Made by a program: the position numbers and the translations under genes
From: Zoroaster sp. YZ-2022
Lineage: Eukaryota > Echinodermata > Asteroidea > Forcipulatida > Zoroasteridae
Direction of reading: 5' to 3'
NCBI GenBank assembly: GCA_029582265.1
Contig: CM055827.1
Location: 36,756,260 to 36,820,259 of the forward strand
DNA: 64,000 nt
Shown: piece after piece, positions 11,618 to 24,827 of the stretch
Layout of the letters: every line of letters starts with the position of its first letter
How positions within the stretch are numbered: the first letter of the stretch is position 1
The notes under the pieces: model-generated
What the model was told of the DNA's origin: nothing
Seen by the model: the letters and a program-made list of their open reading frames with translations, nothing else
Database searches by the model: none

Positions 11618-14600
11618 TTCTGACAGTCGTCTTCTTAATGAATGATGCTACATGTAGTTCTCAAGGTTATGTTGATTGGAACATTTGAGGGCAATGTTGA
11701 GCAATAGGATTAAAAGACTTGTCATTCTGACAGTCGTCTTCTTTATGAATGATGCTAGTTCTCAAGGTTATGTTGATTGGAGCATTTGAGGGCAATGCTG
11801 AGCAATAGGATTAAAAGACTTGTCATTCTGACAGTCGTCTTCTTAATGAATGATGCTACATGTATTCTCAAGGTTATGTTGATTGGAGCATTTGAGGGCA
11901 ATGCTGAGCAATAGGATTAAAAGACTTGTCATTCTGACAGTCGTCTTCTTAATGAATGATCCTAGTTCTCAAGGTTATGTTGATTGGAGCATTTGAGGGC
12001 AATGTTAAGCAATAGGATTAAAAGACTTGTCATTCTGACAGTCGTCTTCTTTATGAATGATCCTAGTTCTCAAGGTTATGTTGATTGGAGCATTTGAGGG
12101 CAATGCTGAGCAATAGGATTAAAAGACTTGTCATTCTGACAGTCGTCTTCTTTATGAATGATCCTAGTTCTCAAGGTTATGTTGATTGGAGCATTTGAGG
12201 GCAATGTTGAGCAATAGGATTAAAAGACTTGTCATTCTGACAGTCGTCTTCTTTATGAATGATCCTAGTTCTCAAGGTTATGTTGATTGGAGCATTTGAG
12301 TGCAATGCTGAGCAATAGGATTAAAAGACTTGTCATTCTGACAGTCGTCTTCTTAATGAATGATCCTAGTTCTCAAGGTTATGTTGATTGGAGCATTTGA
12401 GTGCAATGCTGAGCAATAGGATTAAAAGACTTGTCATTCTGACAGTCGTCTTCTTAATGAATGATGCTACATGTAGTTCTCAAGGTTATGTTGATTGGAG
12501 CATTTGAGGGCAATGCTGAGCAATAGGATTAAAAGACTTGTCATTCTGACAGTCGTCTTCTTAATGAATGATCCTAGTTCTCAAGGTTATGTTGATTGGA
12601 GCATTTGAGTGGCAATGCTTGAGCAATAGGATTAAAAGACTTGTCATTCTGACAGTCGTCTTCTTAATGAATGATCCTAGTTCTCAAGGTTATGTTGATT
12701 GGAGCATTTGAGTGAAATGTTGAGCAATAGGATTAAAAGACTTGTCATTCTGACAGTCGTCTTCTTTATGAATGATCCTAGTTCTCAAGGTTATGTTGAT
12801 TGGAGCATTTGAGGGCAATGCTGAGCAATAGGATTAAAAGACTTGTCATTCTGACAGTCGTCTTCTTTATGAATGATCCTAGTTCTCAAGGTTATGTTGA
12901 TTGGAGCATTTGAGGGCAATGCTGAGCAATAGGATTAAAAGACTTGTCATTCTGACAGTCGTCTTCTTTATGAATGATCCTAGTTCTCAAGGTTATGTTG
13001 ATTGGAGCATTTGAGTGCAATGCTGAGCAATAGGATTAAAAGACTTGTCATTCTGACAGTCGTCTTCTTAATGAATGATCCTAGTTCTCAAGGTTATGTT
13101 GATTGGAGCATTTGAGGGCAATGCTGAGCAATAGGATTAAAAGACTTGTCATTCTGACAGTCGTCTTCTTTATGAATGATCCTAGTTCTCAAGGTTATGT
13201 TGATTGGAGCATTTGAGGGCAATGTTGAGCAATAGGATTAAAAGACTTGTCATTCTGACAGTCGTCTTCTTAATGAATGATCCTAGTTCTCAAGGTTATG
13301 TTGATTGGAGCATTTGAGGGCAATGTTGAGCAATAGGATTAAAAGACTTGTCATTCTGACAGTCGTCTTCTTAATGAATGATCCTAGTTCTCAAGGTTAT
13401 GTTGATTGGAGCATTTGAGTGCAATGCTGAGCAATAGGATTAAAAGACTTGTCATTCTGACAGTCGTCTTCTTAATGAATGATCCTAGTTCTCAAGGTTA
13501 TGTTGATTGGAGCATTTGAGGGCAATGCTGAGCAATAGGATTAAAAGACTTGTCATTCTGACAGTCGTCTTCTTTATGAATGATCCTAGTTCTCAAGGTT
13601 ATGTTGATTGGAGCATTTGAGGGCAATGCTGAGCAATAGGATTAAAAGACTTGTCATTCTGACAGTCGTCTTCTTAATGAATGATCCTAGTTCTCAAGGT
13701 TATGTTGATTGGAGCATTTGAGGGCAATGCTGAGCAATAGGATTAAAAGACTTGTCATTCTGACAGTCGTCTTCTTTATGAATGATCCTAGTTCTCAAGG
13801 TTATGTTGATTGGAGCATTTGAGGGCAATGCTGAGCAATAGGATTAAAAGACTTGTCATTCTGACAGTCGTCTTCTTTATGAATGATCCTAGTTCTCAAG
13901 GTTATGTTGATTGGAGCATTTGAGGGCAATGCTGAGCAATAGGATTAAAAGACTTGTCATTCTGACAGTCGTCTTCTTTATGAATGATCCTAGTTCTCAA
14001 GGTTATGTTGATTGGAGCATTTGAGGGCAATGCTGAGCAATAGGATTAAAAGACTTGTCATTCTGACAGTCGTCTTCTTAATGAATGATCCTAGTTCTCA
14101 AGGTTATGTTGATTGGAGCATTTGAGGGCAATGTTGAGCAATAGGATTAAAAGACTTGTCATTCTGACAGTCGTCTTCTTTATGAATGATCCTAGTTCTC
14201 AAGGTTATGTTGATTGGAGCATTTGAGTGCAATGCTGAGCAATAGGATTAAAAGACTTGTCATTCTGACAGTCTTCTTAATGAATGATCCTAGTTCTCAA
14301 GGTTATGTTGATTGGAGCATTTGAGGGCAATGCTGAGCAATAGGATTAAAAGACTTGTCATTCTGACAGTCGTCTTCTTAATGAATGATCCTAGTTCTCA
14401 AGGTTATGTTGATTGGAGCATTTGAGTGCAATGCTGAGCAATAGGATTAAAAGACTTGTCATTCTGACAGTCGTCTTCTTTATGAATGATCCTAGTTCTC
14501 AAGGTTATGTTGATTGGAGCATTTGAGGGCAATGCTGAGCAATAGGATTAAAAGACTTGTCATTCTGACAGTCGTCTTCTTAATGAATGATCCTAGTTCT

Positions 14601-17600
14601 CAAGGTTATGTTGATTGGAGCATTTGAGGGCAATGCTGAGCAATAGGATTAAAAGACTTGTCATTCTGACAGTCGTCTTCTTAATGAATGATCCTAGTTC
14701 TCAAGGTTATGTTGATTGGAGCATTTGAGGGCAATGTTGAGCAATAGGATTAAAAGACTTGTCATTCTGACAGTCGTCTTCTTAATGAATGATCCTAGTT
14801 CTCAAGGTTATGTTGATTGGAGCATTTGAGTGCAATGTTGAGCAATAGGATTAAAAGACTTGTCATTCTGACAGTCGTCTTCTTTATGAATGATCCTAGT
14901 TCTCAAGGTTATGTTGATTGGAGCATTTGAGGGCAATGTTGAGCAATAGGATTAAAAGACTTGTCATTCTGACAGTCGTCTTCTTTATGAATGATCCTAG
15001 TTCTCAAGGTTATGTTGATTGGAGCATTTGAGGGCAATGCTGAGCAATAGGATTAAAAGACTTGTCATTCTGACAGTCGTCTTCTTAATGAATGATGCTA
15101 CATGTAGTTCTCAAGGTTATGTTGATTGGAGCATTTGAGGGCAATGCTGAGCAATAGGATTAAAAGACTTGTCATTCTGACAGTCGTCTTCTTAATGAAT
15201 GATCCTAGTTCTCAAGGTTATGTTGATTGGAGCATTTGAGTGCAATGTTGAGCAATAGGATTAAAAGACTTGTCATTCTGACAGTCGTCTTCTTAATGAA
15301 TGATCCTAGTTCTCAAGGTTATGTTGATTGGAGCATTTGAGGGCAATGTTGAGCAATAGGATTAAAAGACTTGTCATTCTGACAGTCGTCTTCTTAATGA
15401 ATGATCCTAGTTCTCAAGGTTATGTTGATTGGAGCATTTGAGGGCAATGTTGAGCAATAGGATTAAAAGACTTGTCATTCTGACAGTCGTCTTCTTAATG
15501 AATGATCCTAGTTCTCAAGGTTATGTTGATTGGAGCATTTGAGTGGCAATGCTGAGCAATAGGATTAAAAGACTTGTCATTCTGACAGTCGGTCTTTATG
15601 AATGATCCTAGTTCTCAAGGTTATGTTGATTGGAGCATTTGAGGGCAATGTTGAGCAATAGGATTAAAAGACTTGTCATTCTGACAGTCGTCTTCTTTAT
15701 GAATGATCCTAGTTCTCAAGGTTATGTTGATTGGAGCATTTGAGGGCAATGCTGAGCAATAGGATTAAAAGACTTGTCATTCTGACAGTCGTCTTCTTAA
15801 TGAATGATGCTACATGTAGTTCTCAAGGTTATGTTGATTGGAGCATTTGAGGGCAATGCTGAGCAATAGGATTAAAAGACTTGTCATTCTGACAGTCGTC
15901 TTCTTAATGAATGATCCTAGTTCTCAAGGTTATGTTGATTGGAGCATTTGAGGGCAATGTTGAGCAATAGGATTAAAAGACTTGTCATTCTGACAGTCGT
16001 CTTCTTAATGAATGATCCTAGTTCTCAAGGTTATGTTGATTGGAGCATTTGAGGGCAATGTTGAGCAATAGGATTAAAAGACTTGTCATTCTGACAGTCG
16101 TCTTCTTAATGAATGATCCTAGTTCTCAAGGTTATGTTGATTGGAGCATTTGAGGGCAATGTTGAGCAATAGGATTAAAAGACTTGTCATTCTGACAGTC
16201 GTCTTCTTAATGAATGATCCTAGTTCTCAAGGTTATGTTGATTGGAGCATTTGAGTGCAATGCTGAGCAATAGGATTAAAAGACTTGTCATTCTGACAGT
16301 CGTCTTCTTAATGAATGATCCTAGTTCTCAAGGTTATGTTGATTGGAGCATTTGAGTGCAATGCTGAGCAATAGGATTAAAAGACTTGTCATTCTGACAG
16401 TCGTCTTCTTAATGAATGATCCTAGTTCTCAAGGTTATGTTGATTGGAGCATTTGAGGGCAATGTTGAGCAATAGGATTAAAAGACTTGTCATTCTGACA
16501 GTCGTCTTCTTTATGAATGATCCTAGTTCTCAAGGTTATGTTGATTGGAGCATTTGAGGGCAATGTTGAGCAATAGGATTAAAAGACTTGTCATTCTGAC
16601 AGTCGTCTTCTTAATGAATGATCCTAGTTCTCAAGGTTATGTTGATTGGAGCATTTGAGTGCAATGCTGAGCAATAGGATTAAAAGACTTGTCATTCTGA
16701 CAGTCGTCTTCTTTATGAATGATCCTAGTTCTCAAGGTTATGTTGATTGGAGCATTTGAGTGCAATGCTGAGCAATAGGATTAAAAGACTTGTCATTCTG
16801 ACAGTCGTCTTCTTTATGAATGATCCTAGTTCTCAAGGTTATGTTGATTGGAGCATTTGAGTGCAATGCTGAGCAATAGGATTAAAAGACTTGTCATTCT
16901 GACAGTCGTCTTCTTTATGAATGATCCTAGTTCTCAAGGTTATGTTGATTGGAGCATTTGAGGGCAATGTTGAGCAATAGGATTAAAAGACTTGTCATTC
17001 TGACAGTCGTCTTCTTAATGAATGATCCTAGTTCTCAAGGTTATGTTGATTGGAGCATTTGAGTGCAATGCTGAGCAATAGGATTAAAAGACTTGTCATT
17101 CTGACAGTCGTCTTCTTTATGAATGATCCTAGTTCTCAAGGTTATGTTGATTGGAGCATTTGAGTGCAATGCTGAGCAATAGGATTAAAAGACTTGTCAT
17201 TCTGACAGTCGTCTTCTTAATGAATGATCCTAGTTCTCAAGGTTATGTTGATTGGAGCATTTGAGTGCAATGCTGAGCAATAGGATTAAAAGACTTGTCA
17301 TTCTGACAGTCGTCTTCTTTATGAATGATGCTAGTTCTCAAGGTTATGTTGATTGGAGCATTTGAGGGCAATGCTGAGCAATAGGATTAAAAGACTTGTC
17401 ATTCTGACAGTCGTCTTCTTAATGAATGATCCTAGTTCTCAAGGTTATGTTGATTGGAGCATTTGAGTGCAATGCTGAGCAATAGGATTAAAAGACTTGT
17501 CATTCTGACAGTCGTCTTCTTAATGAATGATCCTAGTTCTCAAGGTTATGTTGATTGGAGCATTTGAGTGCAATGCTGAGCAATAGGATTAAAAGACTTG

Positions 17601-19115
17601 TCATTCTGACAGTCGTCTTCTTAATGAATGATCCTAGTTCTCAAGGTTATGTTGATTGGAGCATTTGAGTGCAATGCTGAGCAATAGGATTAAAAGACTT
17701 GTCATTCTGACAGTCGTCTTCTTTATGAATGATGCTAGTTCTCAAGGTTATGTTGATTGGAGCATTTGAGGGCAATGCTGAGCAATAGGATTAAAAGACT
17801 TGTCATTCTGACAGTCGTCTTCTTAATGAATGATCCTAGTTCTCAAGGTTATGTTGATTGGAGCATTTGAGTGCAATGCTGAGCAATAGGATTAAAAGAC
17901 TTGTCATTCTGACAGTCGTCTTCTTTATGAATGATCCTAGTTCTCAAGGTTATGTTGATTGGAGCATTTGAGGGCAATGCTGAGCAATAGGATTAAAAGA
18001 CTTGTCATTCTGACAGTCGTCTTCTTTATGAATGATCCTAGTTCTCAAGGTTATGTTGATTGGAGCATTTGAGGGCAATGCTGAGCAATAGGATTAAAAG
18101 ACTTGTCATTCTGACAGTCGTCTTCTTAATGAATGATCCTAGTTCTCAAGGTTATGTTGATTGGAGCATTTGAGGGCAATGCTGAGCAATAGGATTAAAA
18201 GACTTGTCATTCTGACAGTCGTCTTCTTAATGAATGATCCTAGTTCTCAAGGTTATGTTGATTGGAGCATTTGAGGGCAATGCTGAGCAATAGGATTAAA
18301 AGACTTGTCATTCTGACAGTCGTCTTCTTTATGAATGATCCTAGTTCTCAAGGTTATGTTGATTGGAGCATTTGAGGGCAATGCTGAGCAATAGGATTAA
18401 AAGACTTGTCATTCTGACAGTCGTCTTCTTAATGAATGATCCTAGTTCTCAAGGTTATGTTGATTGGAGCATTTGAGGGCAATGCTGAGCAATAGGATTA
18501 AAAGACTTGTCATTCTGACAGTCGTCTTCTTAATGAATGATCCTAGTTCTCAAGGTTATGTTGATTGGAGCATTTGAGGGCAATGCTGAGCAATAGGATT
18601 AAAAGACTTGTCATTCTGACAGTCATCTTCTTAATGAATGATCCTAGTTCTCAAGGTTATGTTGATTGGAGCATTTGAGGGCAATGCTGAGCAATAGGAT
18701 TAAAAGACTTGTCATTCTGACAGTCGTCTTCTTTATGAATGATCCTAGTTCTCAAGGTTATGTTGATTGGAGCATTTGAGGGCAATGCTGAGCAATAGGA
18801 TTAAAAGACTTGTCATTCTGACAGTCGTCTTCTTTATGAATGATCCTAGTTCTCAAGGTTATGTTGATTGGAGCATTTGAGGGCAATGCTGAGCAATAGG
18901 ATTAAAAGACTTGTCATTCTGACAGTCGTCTTCTTTATGAATGATCCTAGTTCTCAAGGTTATGTTGATTGGAGCATTTGAGGGCAATGCTGAGCAATAG
19001 GATTAAAAGACTTGTCATTCTGACAGTCGTCTTCTTTATGAATGATCCTAGTTCTCAAGGTTATGTTGATTGGAGCATTTGAGGGCAATGCTGAGCAATA
19101 GGGTTAAAAGACTTG
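11618..19115 (+). repeat. Satellite array: about 74 head-to-tail copies of a 101-bp unit
   Basis: The unit runs from TTCTGACAGTCGTCTTCTT through TTCTCAAGGTTATGTTGATT to GGATTAAAAGACTTGTCA. The array spans about 7.5 kb with no interruption. Copies differ at only a few sites: TTCTTAATG or TTCTTTATG, GAGGGCAATG or GAGTGCAATG, and ATGCTGAG or ATGTTGAG. These variants occur in many combinations, as expected from unequal exchange and conversion. At least five copies (near 11,649, 11,856, 12,470, 15,100, 15,812) carry a 5-6 bp CATGTA insertion. Single-copy irregularities occur at about 12,610, 14,272 and 15,590. The unit is not a multiple of three and has no open frame, so it is not coding. Both ends fall abruptly into unrelated sequence. 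Confidence 0.98.
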
Positions 19116-19360
19116 GTATGTGACAATCAATAACTTTGTACTCCTTGAATGTCAAAAGATCACCTGTGGGGCTAGCTACTGTTTTCAGTAGGAGATGGTA
19201 GTCAATGGGTGAACTATTTACGAATTATGGGAAACTTAGTAGGGCTGACAAAAATAAATAACCATGAACGATTATACCATCCTATGCAAGTCATGCACAT
19301 ATGTATTCTTGGTTTTAACTTCCAACTGCTTTGTTTAGTATACAAGTCCTATAACTTGTA

Positions 19361-19450
19361 TTAACCCTAACTCCCTAGACAACAAAGCCAGTTGGAGGAT
19401 ATTGAAGGATTTTTATTGCTTTAATACAATGCCTAGGGAGTTAGGGTTAA
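19361..19450. mobile_element. Miniature TTAA-flanked inverted-repeat element, 82 bp
   Basis: TTAA (19,361-19,364), then CCCTAACTCCCTAG, and at the other end CTAGGGAGTTAGGG then TTAA (19,447-19,450). The 14-bp inverted termini match perfectly. Target and terminal bases fit a piggyBac-type MITE, here reduced to little more than its ends. Confidence 0.75.
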
Positions 19451-22400
19451 TCACTGAATGTACTCGTTGTACATGTATATTTTTCAGTAAAATATGAACA
19501 CTACTACAGCAGGTACAAAAATGTGTTTAGAAACATACCCCTTAGCATTACGTCAATAAACAACAAATGAAAAATAACAAACAGCTTTGTATATTTACAT
19601 ATTGCCTGTACAGTGACAACAAATAAATCAGGAAGTGAAAAGTTCTTCATATTTTGATATTTTTATTTCTTTCAAACATACAAATAACTCAACTGTTCAG
19701 CTATCATTTCCAAGCCTATAAACTGAATTACAATATGCGTACATGTAATGCAGAATGTTGTACAAAATCTATGCTGAAGTCCTCGACTTAATTTGATTTT
19801 ATTCCTGTTTTTTTTTTTTACCAGAGTTGAAACACTGGTCAAACATGTGTTTGTAGTCTGTCACCAGAGCAGGGAGGCAATTTGTACCTGATTATTGAGT
19901 TACAGGTTCTGCATAGCCTAGTGAAATACCAGCCAAGTTTACAAGACAGTACAGGTCCTCCCTGGTATTTCATCACAACCAGACAGAACTATCTTGGGTC
20001 CCATAATATTGTACAATTATGTACATCTCCATGTATATGTAGATTTCTACAGGTGGGATCTCATGAGAGTTTGTTACAAGTACAACACTACTAACCGATG
20101 AATTTTAACTCTCAGAAAACACTCACATCATGTTTTCTAGCTCCATGTAAATGAAAATATTACTGAAAATATTACTGAACTTGAATATGTGCATTTCGAA
20201 TGAAATTTCCAATCACTTACATGTAAATTGGTAAATGGTGAATCCTCATGAGGATTTTTTTTTTGTTAAAGTACATTTATACAGTGTAGGAAATCAATTT
20301 ATTTCAGCTCCGTTAGTACGATTTAGGGAAAAATCAAAGAGCAATGACCGTATTTTACAGAATTTTTTAAAACAATTTCTCTAATGGAGGGTAGTGTTCT
20401 TTCCCATAGCCAGATGGCAACTTTTTTTTTTTTTTTAACTGTCTACCTATTTTAATTTAGTACCAATACTGTACTCAGTGACCGTAAGTCCCTAGCCCTA
20501 GGAAGGCTAGCTTGAAGATTTTAAAAATGATAAGAGAAATTAAATTGGCTGGTTAGATCCTGCAAACCACACAACAGAAACTCCCCCCCCCCCCCCCCCT
20601 TATCTGGTGAACTGGCTGGCACGATTCTGTGCCATACAACCGAGTGGTATAGAAATGTCCACAATCATGACCTCATTCCACATCCTTTTCATTAAGTGGG
20701 CGCATAAATTGCCTGGTTTAGACATTTAATAATCTGTCCATCTACAATGAACGTGTTACAATAGTCCCACTTAAACCTTTGCACAAGTCCTAATTTTTGG
20801 TTGCACGATTCAATTTGTGGCGTAGTTTGATATCAATCAAGAGTAAGAACTCCATTTAGGTTCGTGTTCAGTGTACCATACACATGTTCTAGATCAGTAT
20901 CATACAGTAAGTGTATTCTCAATACACAAAATTAATTGATTTGGCTCAACCACAAATCTTTTACACAAGATCCATGGCTAAACCGAGTCTACTGGCAATA
21001 CCATAGTATCACCCCAGCCTGTGTGTGCAGGAACTTTTACTTTCTGTCAAAACTTGAAACCAATATGTTTGTAAAAACGTGCACAGAAACATGCTCTTAT
21101 CAACTTGTTGGATATCATGGTATCTTATTACATGCGTAATGAATAATAATCGAGTCTTATGTATAAACAGTACAAACTCCATCACCATGCAATGCTCAAG
21201 GCATTTACATTATCACTACCCTTGTCATCAGGCTAATTTAAATCATTCCTGGATCATTCTCAACTTCCTGGGGAATATACAGTCCCAGCAGCCAGTTCTT
21301 AGGCTCTCATCAACTAATCAAACATAATTGCCATCTCTGATTCTCTGCCCTTACATATCCCCATTTATACTCCTGGGTGTGGTTAAGTGTCTTGCTTTTT
21401 TTGTTTAAGGACACACGTGCTCCAACCCTACTGGCTAGGATTCGAACCCACATTCTGTCAACTCGGACATGACACTATTTCGATTGCCAGTTTGTTGATT
21501 TGCCAATTGAGTCTACAAATTAAAGTGGATGACAAAAGAAACAAATATGCATGTGCATACTCAACGTTCAATCACAAGCCCTTTATGCCCTAACCAATAA
21601 CTACCATCTTGAGAATGTTCAAGTGGTCTTGTACTTACTAACTATGTAGGTAGAGTGAAGGGGGGGGGGGGGAATCCATGTCAAGCCTCCAAAAATTTAA
21701 TAAAAAATATGTAATCATGAAGTTGGCAATGACACACCAGACTGATAATCAAAGTGACAGGATCTGTAGCCTAAAAACCCCGTAAAAATTCAATTTAATT
21801 CATTCCCGGCTATCATTTCATCTTTCATCTAAAACTTTTGGCTGGGAATTTGGGTAACTGTGGACTGGCAAATATTAAAACCCCGCCAGCAATTTCACTA
21901 AGAGGCACTCTCTGCACGGCTTCTCTTGGGCTGTACTTGATATGAACTCATTTGCCTGTGGCTGTGAGTTTAAAGTGCATGTTGCTTGATGGAACCTCAT
22001 TGTGTAGAGCAAAGGATAAATCGTGTTTGACTCGGGGAGAATTTCTACATGGATGCAAAATTTCCAATGTATATTACTGATAAAACCTAGAGTAAATATA
22101 TGTATTCATCTGCTGTTAGGTACATGTATGTGTGCGGTTCTAATGTCCAATGAAAATATCCCCCCCCCCCCCAAACATCCTGCAACCAGACTATGCACTT
22201 TTGTATCCCTACCTCAGCCAGAGCATAAACAGAATTTACATATATTCAATACCAGAAAATGACTTAAGGAGTTGAACATGTACACATACCACATATTTTA
22301 CTTAAATGTACACAGTATGTACATCGACTTGAAAATCATTTTAGTGTCAATGAATTTAGAAATCAGTGAATGTTTTATAGATTGTCACCACTGATTGAAA

Positions 22401-24701
22401 TGGGCCAAGTAATGTTTGTGAAGGAAGTATGAAAAAACTCCAAGAATTCAAAGTGGGTCAGTATAACGTGGTTTCTCCCATAAGACATGAATGGTGATAG
22501 ATGGATAGAATGGTGAATGCAAGAAACCAGCTTTAATCCTCCTCTTACATGGTTAAGTGTACATCACTTGCTATTGAAAGGCCTAGACGACTTCATCTTG
22601 TTGGTGAAGTGACTGCTCATTGATGCAGTAGTACGAGAGGAATGTGTACACTATATTAGGTTAAACTGTTAAGTACTCAGCAAGTTTAACCATCTTATCT
22701 TATCAGTCGCCTCATTATGAGGCCTTAATGACAGAGATGAGGCCTAATAGGGGTTTTGTAATGGGTAACTTTCTTCATTTACTGACAAACGTATGCAGGG
22801 ACAGGTTCAACATAAGTGCTAACAGTTCAAAAATTCTCATTTTGAATACAAATTGCGGAGACACGTTTTTTGGTTCAGGTCACAGTACTTATAGTACAGT
22901 TTCTGAACTAGTGCACCATTTGGACATATTACCACACAATGTGGTCTAGAATCTAATTATGCAAAAACAAATTTAATACATGTAATGTTCATAGCTATTG
23001 TCGTGAAGTGTCTGTGTCAATGTTATTTATTTTATATTATTTACATGTACATGTATTTAAAAAAATAATTTAGGGAGAGGGGGTATCTTCAAACTTTTTA
23101 CATGTAATCTAGTTAAGTAATCTAGATAATATACATGTATGTGTTATTAGAATTTAATTGAATTATCCGACTTAAAATAATTTACATACATGTACATGTA
23201 CGCTGTACATCAGTTTATTGTACATACTTGTAAGTTCATATGTTAACATTGACAATAGAAAGATTTTGTTAACATCACAATCGATCACTTTTCTCACTAG
23301 ACTGTTGGATGTTCCACTGCCACAAAGACAACATCAATAACTATGTAACATTGGTAAATAAAGATGTTTTCTGCTTAATTAATGAAACAAGTATCAAGGA
23401 TAAATGTATTTCCTGTGACACACGGTTATGTTTTTACAGTCAATTAAAATAATATTCTGTGTACATACCCTGTTGACAAACTACATTTTAAAAACCTTAT
23501 TTTGTATTATGGTTGGATTTACTTTTTATGAGCTTCTGTACAATGTACATTTCGTGTGCATGTGTTTAACAGCAGGTGGTAAAAGCATTTATTGAAGGTT
23601 TTTATTGATCTCTATATTTTTGCATGTGTCTGGAAACTTTTACATTTTAGCTTGTTTGTTAAGTGCATCTAGGAGCAAGTCTACATGTACATGGATTGGG
23701 TGCTTTATAAATGCTTTATTATTAGTATTTTTTTAAAATTATTATTATAATTAGAGGATCCAGAACTTAGACTATAGTAAGTGAAGGTGTACAAGTACAT
23801 ATACGTCAGGAACACATTATATATATTAAATATGAATCTTGAAATAAAAAAAATAAATCTATGCTCAAAATGTCTGAAGGCAAAATGATATATTTTTAAA
23901 GGAATGTCTGACAAAGAAATTTACCTCTGTTTAATCCCATGGACTTATCATTTACTAAGGTCCTTAAGTTTGAATAAAACAAAATCTTTCCTCCAAAATC
24001 GAACTCTTGTTTAAATTTTTAATACGTAATCATCAAATGCATGTATTATTCTGGCTCAAGGAAAACTCTTAGTGGGCAGCGGTATGAGGCGCCAAATAGT
24101 CACCATCGATTATTACTGTCAAAGAGAAACGCTAACAAACAAAATTAAATGCAATATAACTATTATTTCTGCATGCAGGCCTTGAGGAAATTCATATAAA
24201 TTAAGGACACAGAAAATGTATGAAATGATCCTGTCATGTGTGAAATTCAATAACAATGTGTAAGAAATGAATTTTACATTGTGATGGCCAGGGTCACTCA
24301 AGGACATCGCATTGTGGATCAGAGATTTGGTGAGACATGAGACCTTCAGTGGAGACATTACACAATAGGGGCTTTCTTAATTTCATTACAAGGCTATGGC
24401 ATCAATGTACATGTACATAGAAGTGTATGTTTTGTTTATTTCCTCAGTTCATTTTCTTTCCTGCAACATTAACAATAAATTATGGAATCCTTCATAACTT
24501 TACATGAGATTTTCTGGCTTCATTTAAAAAAAAGAAGTACACATATGTCCAATTCCAAATTCACCATGTGTACTTAATGTAATTACTTGGACATATCACA
24601 TTACACTTTCACAGCACAAATATTATTCAGCCAATTTCAAATTTAAACAATTCCCTCTATAAATTTGCATTTGTTCTAGATCTTTCAATATATATTTGCA
24701 G
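19451..24701. other. Non-coding stretch
   Basis: AT-rich, with G/C homopolymer runs and many ACATGTAC motifs. I searched it by eye on the minus strand for leucine-rich-repeat exons continuing CFAP410 and found none. Short open frames here show no family features. Confidence 0.5.
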
Positions 24702-24827
24702 TTTCGTATTTCTTGCTGTCCCTGCTCAGCGAAGTCATCCAATATGACAGGGGTGACACTGTAGTACGTGACAAGTGTAATGGTAATGAGCTCTGGGAGA
24801 AAATATACACCCTGACTGACTCTGATG
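24702..24827 (+). CDS. Isolated coding exon of an unidentified gene
   Basis: A 126-nt segment is bounded by a strong acceptor (TATATATTTGCAG) and a good donor (GATG/GTATGTG). It is open in one frame with phase 1 at both ends, giving 41 complete residues that include EVIQYDRGDTVVRDKCNGN and ELWEKIYTLTDSD. The composition is balanced and protein-like, unlike other short open frames nearby; the reverse strand is much less convincing. I do not recognise the family. No partner exon is visible within several kb, so it would belong to a plus-strand gene with very long introns, or be a relic. Confidence 0.5.

Noticed and set aside
11618..19115. CRISPR-like array
   Set aside because: Whole 101-bp units repeat; there are no unique spacers, and the context is an intron-bearing animal genome.
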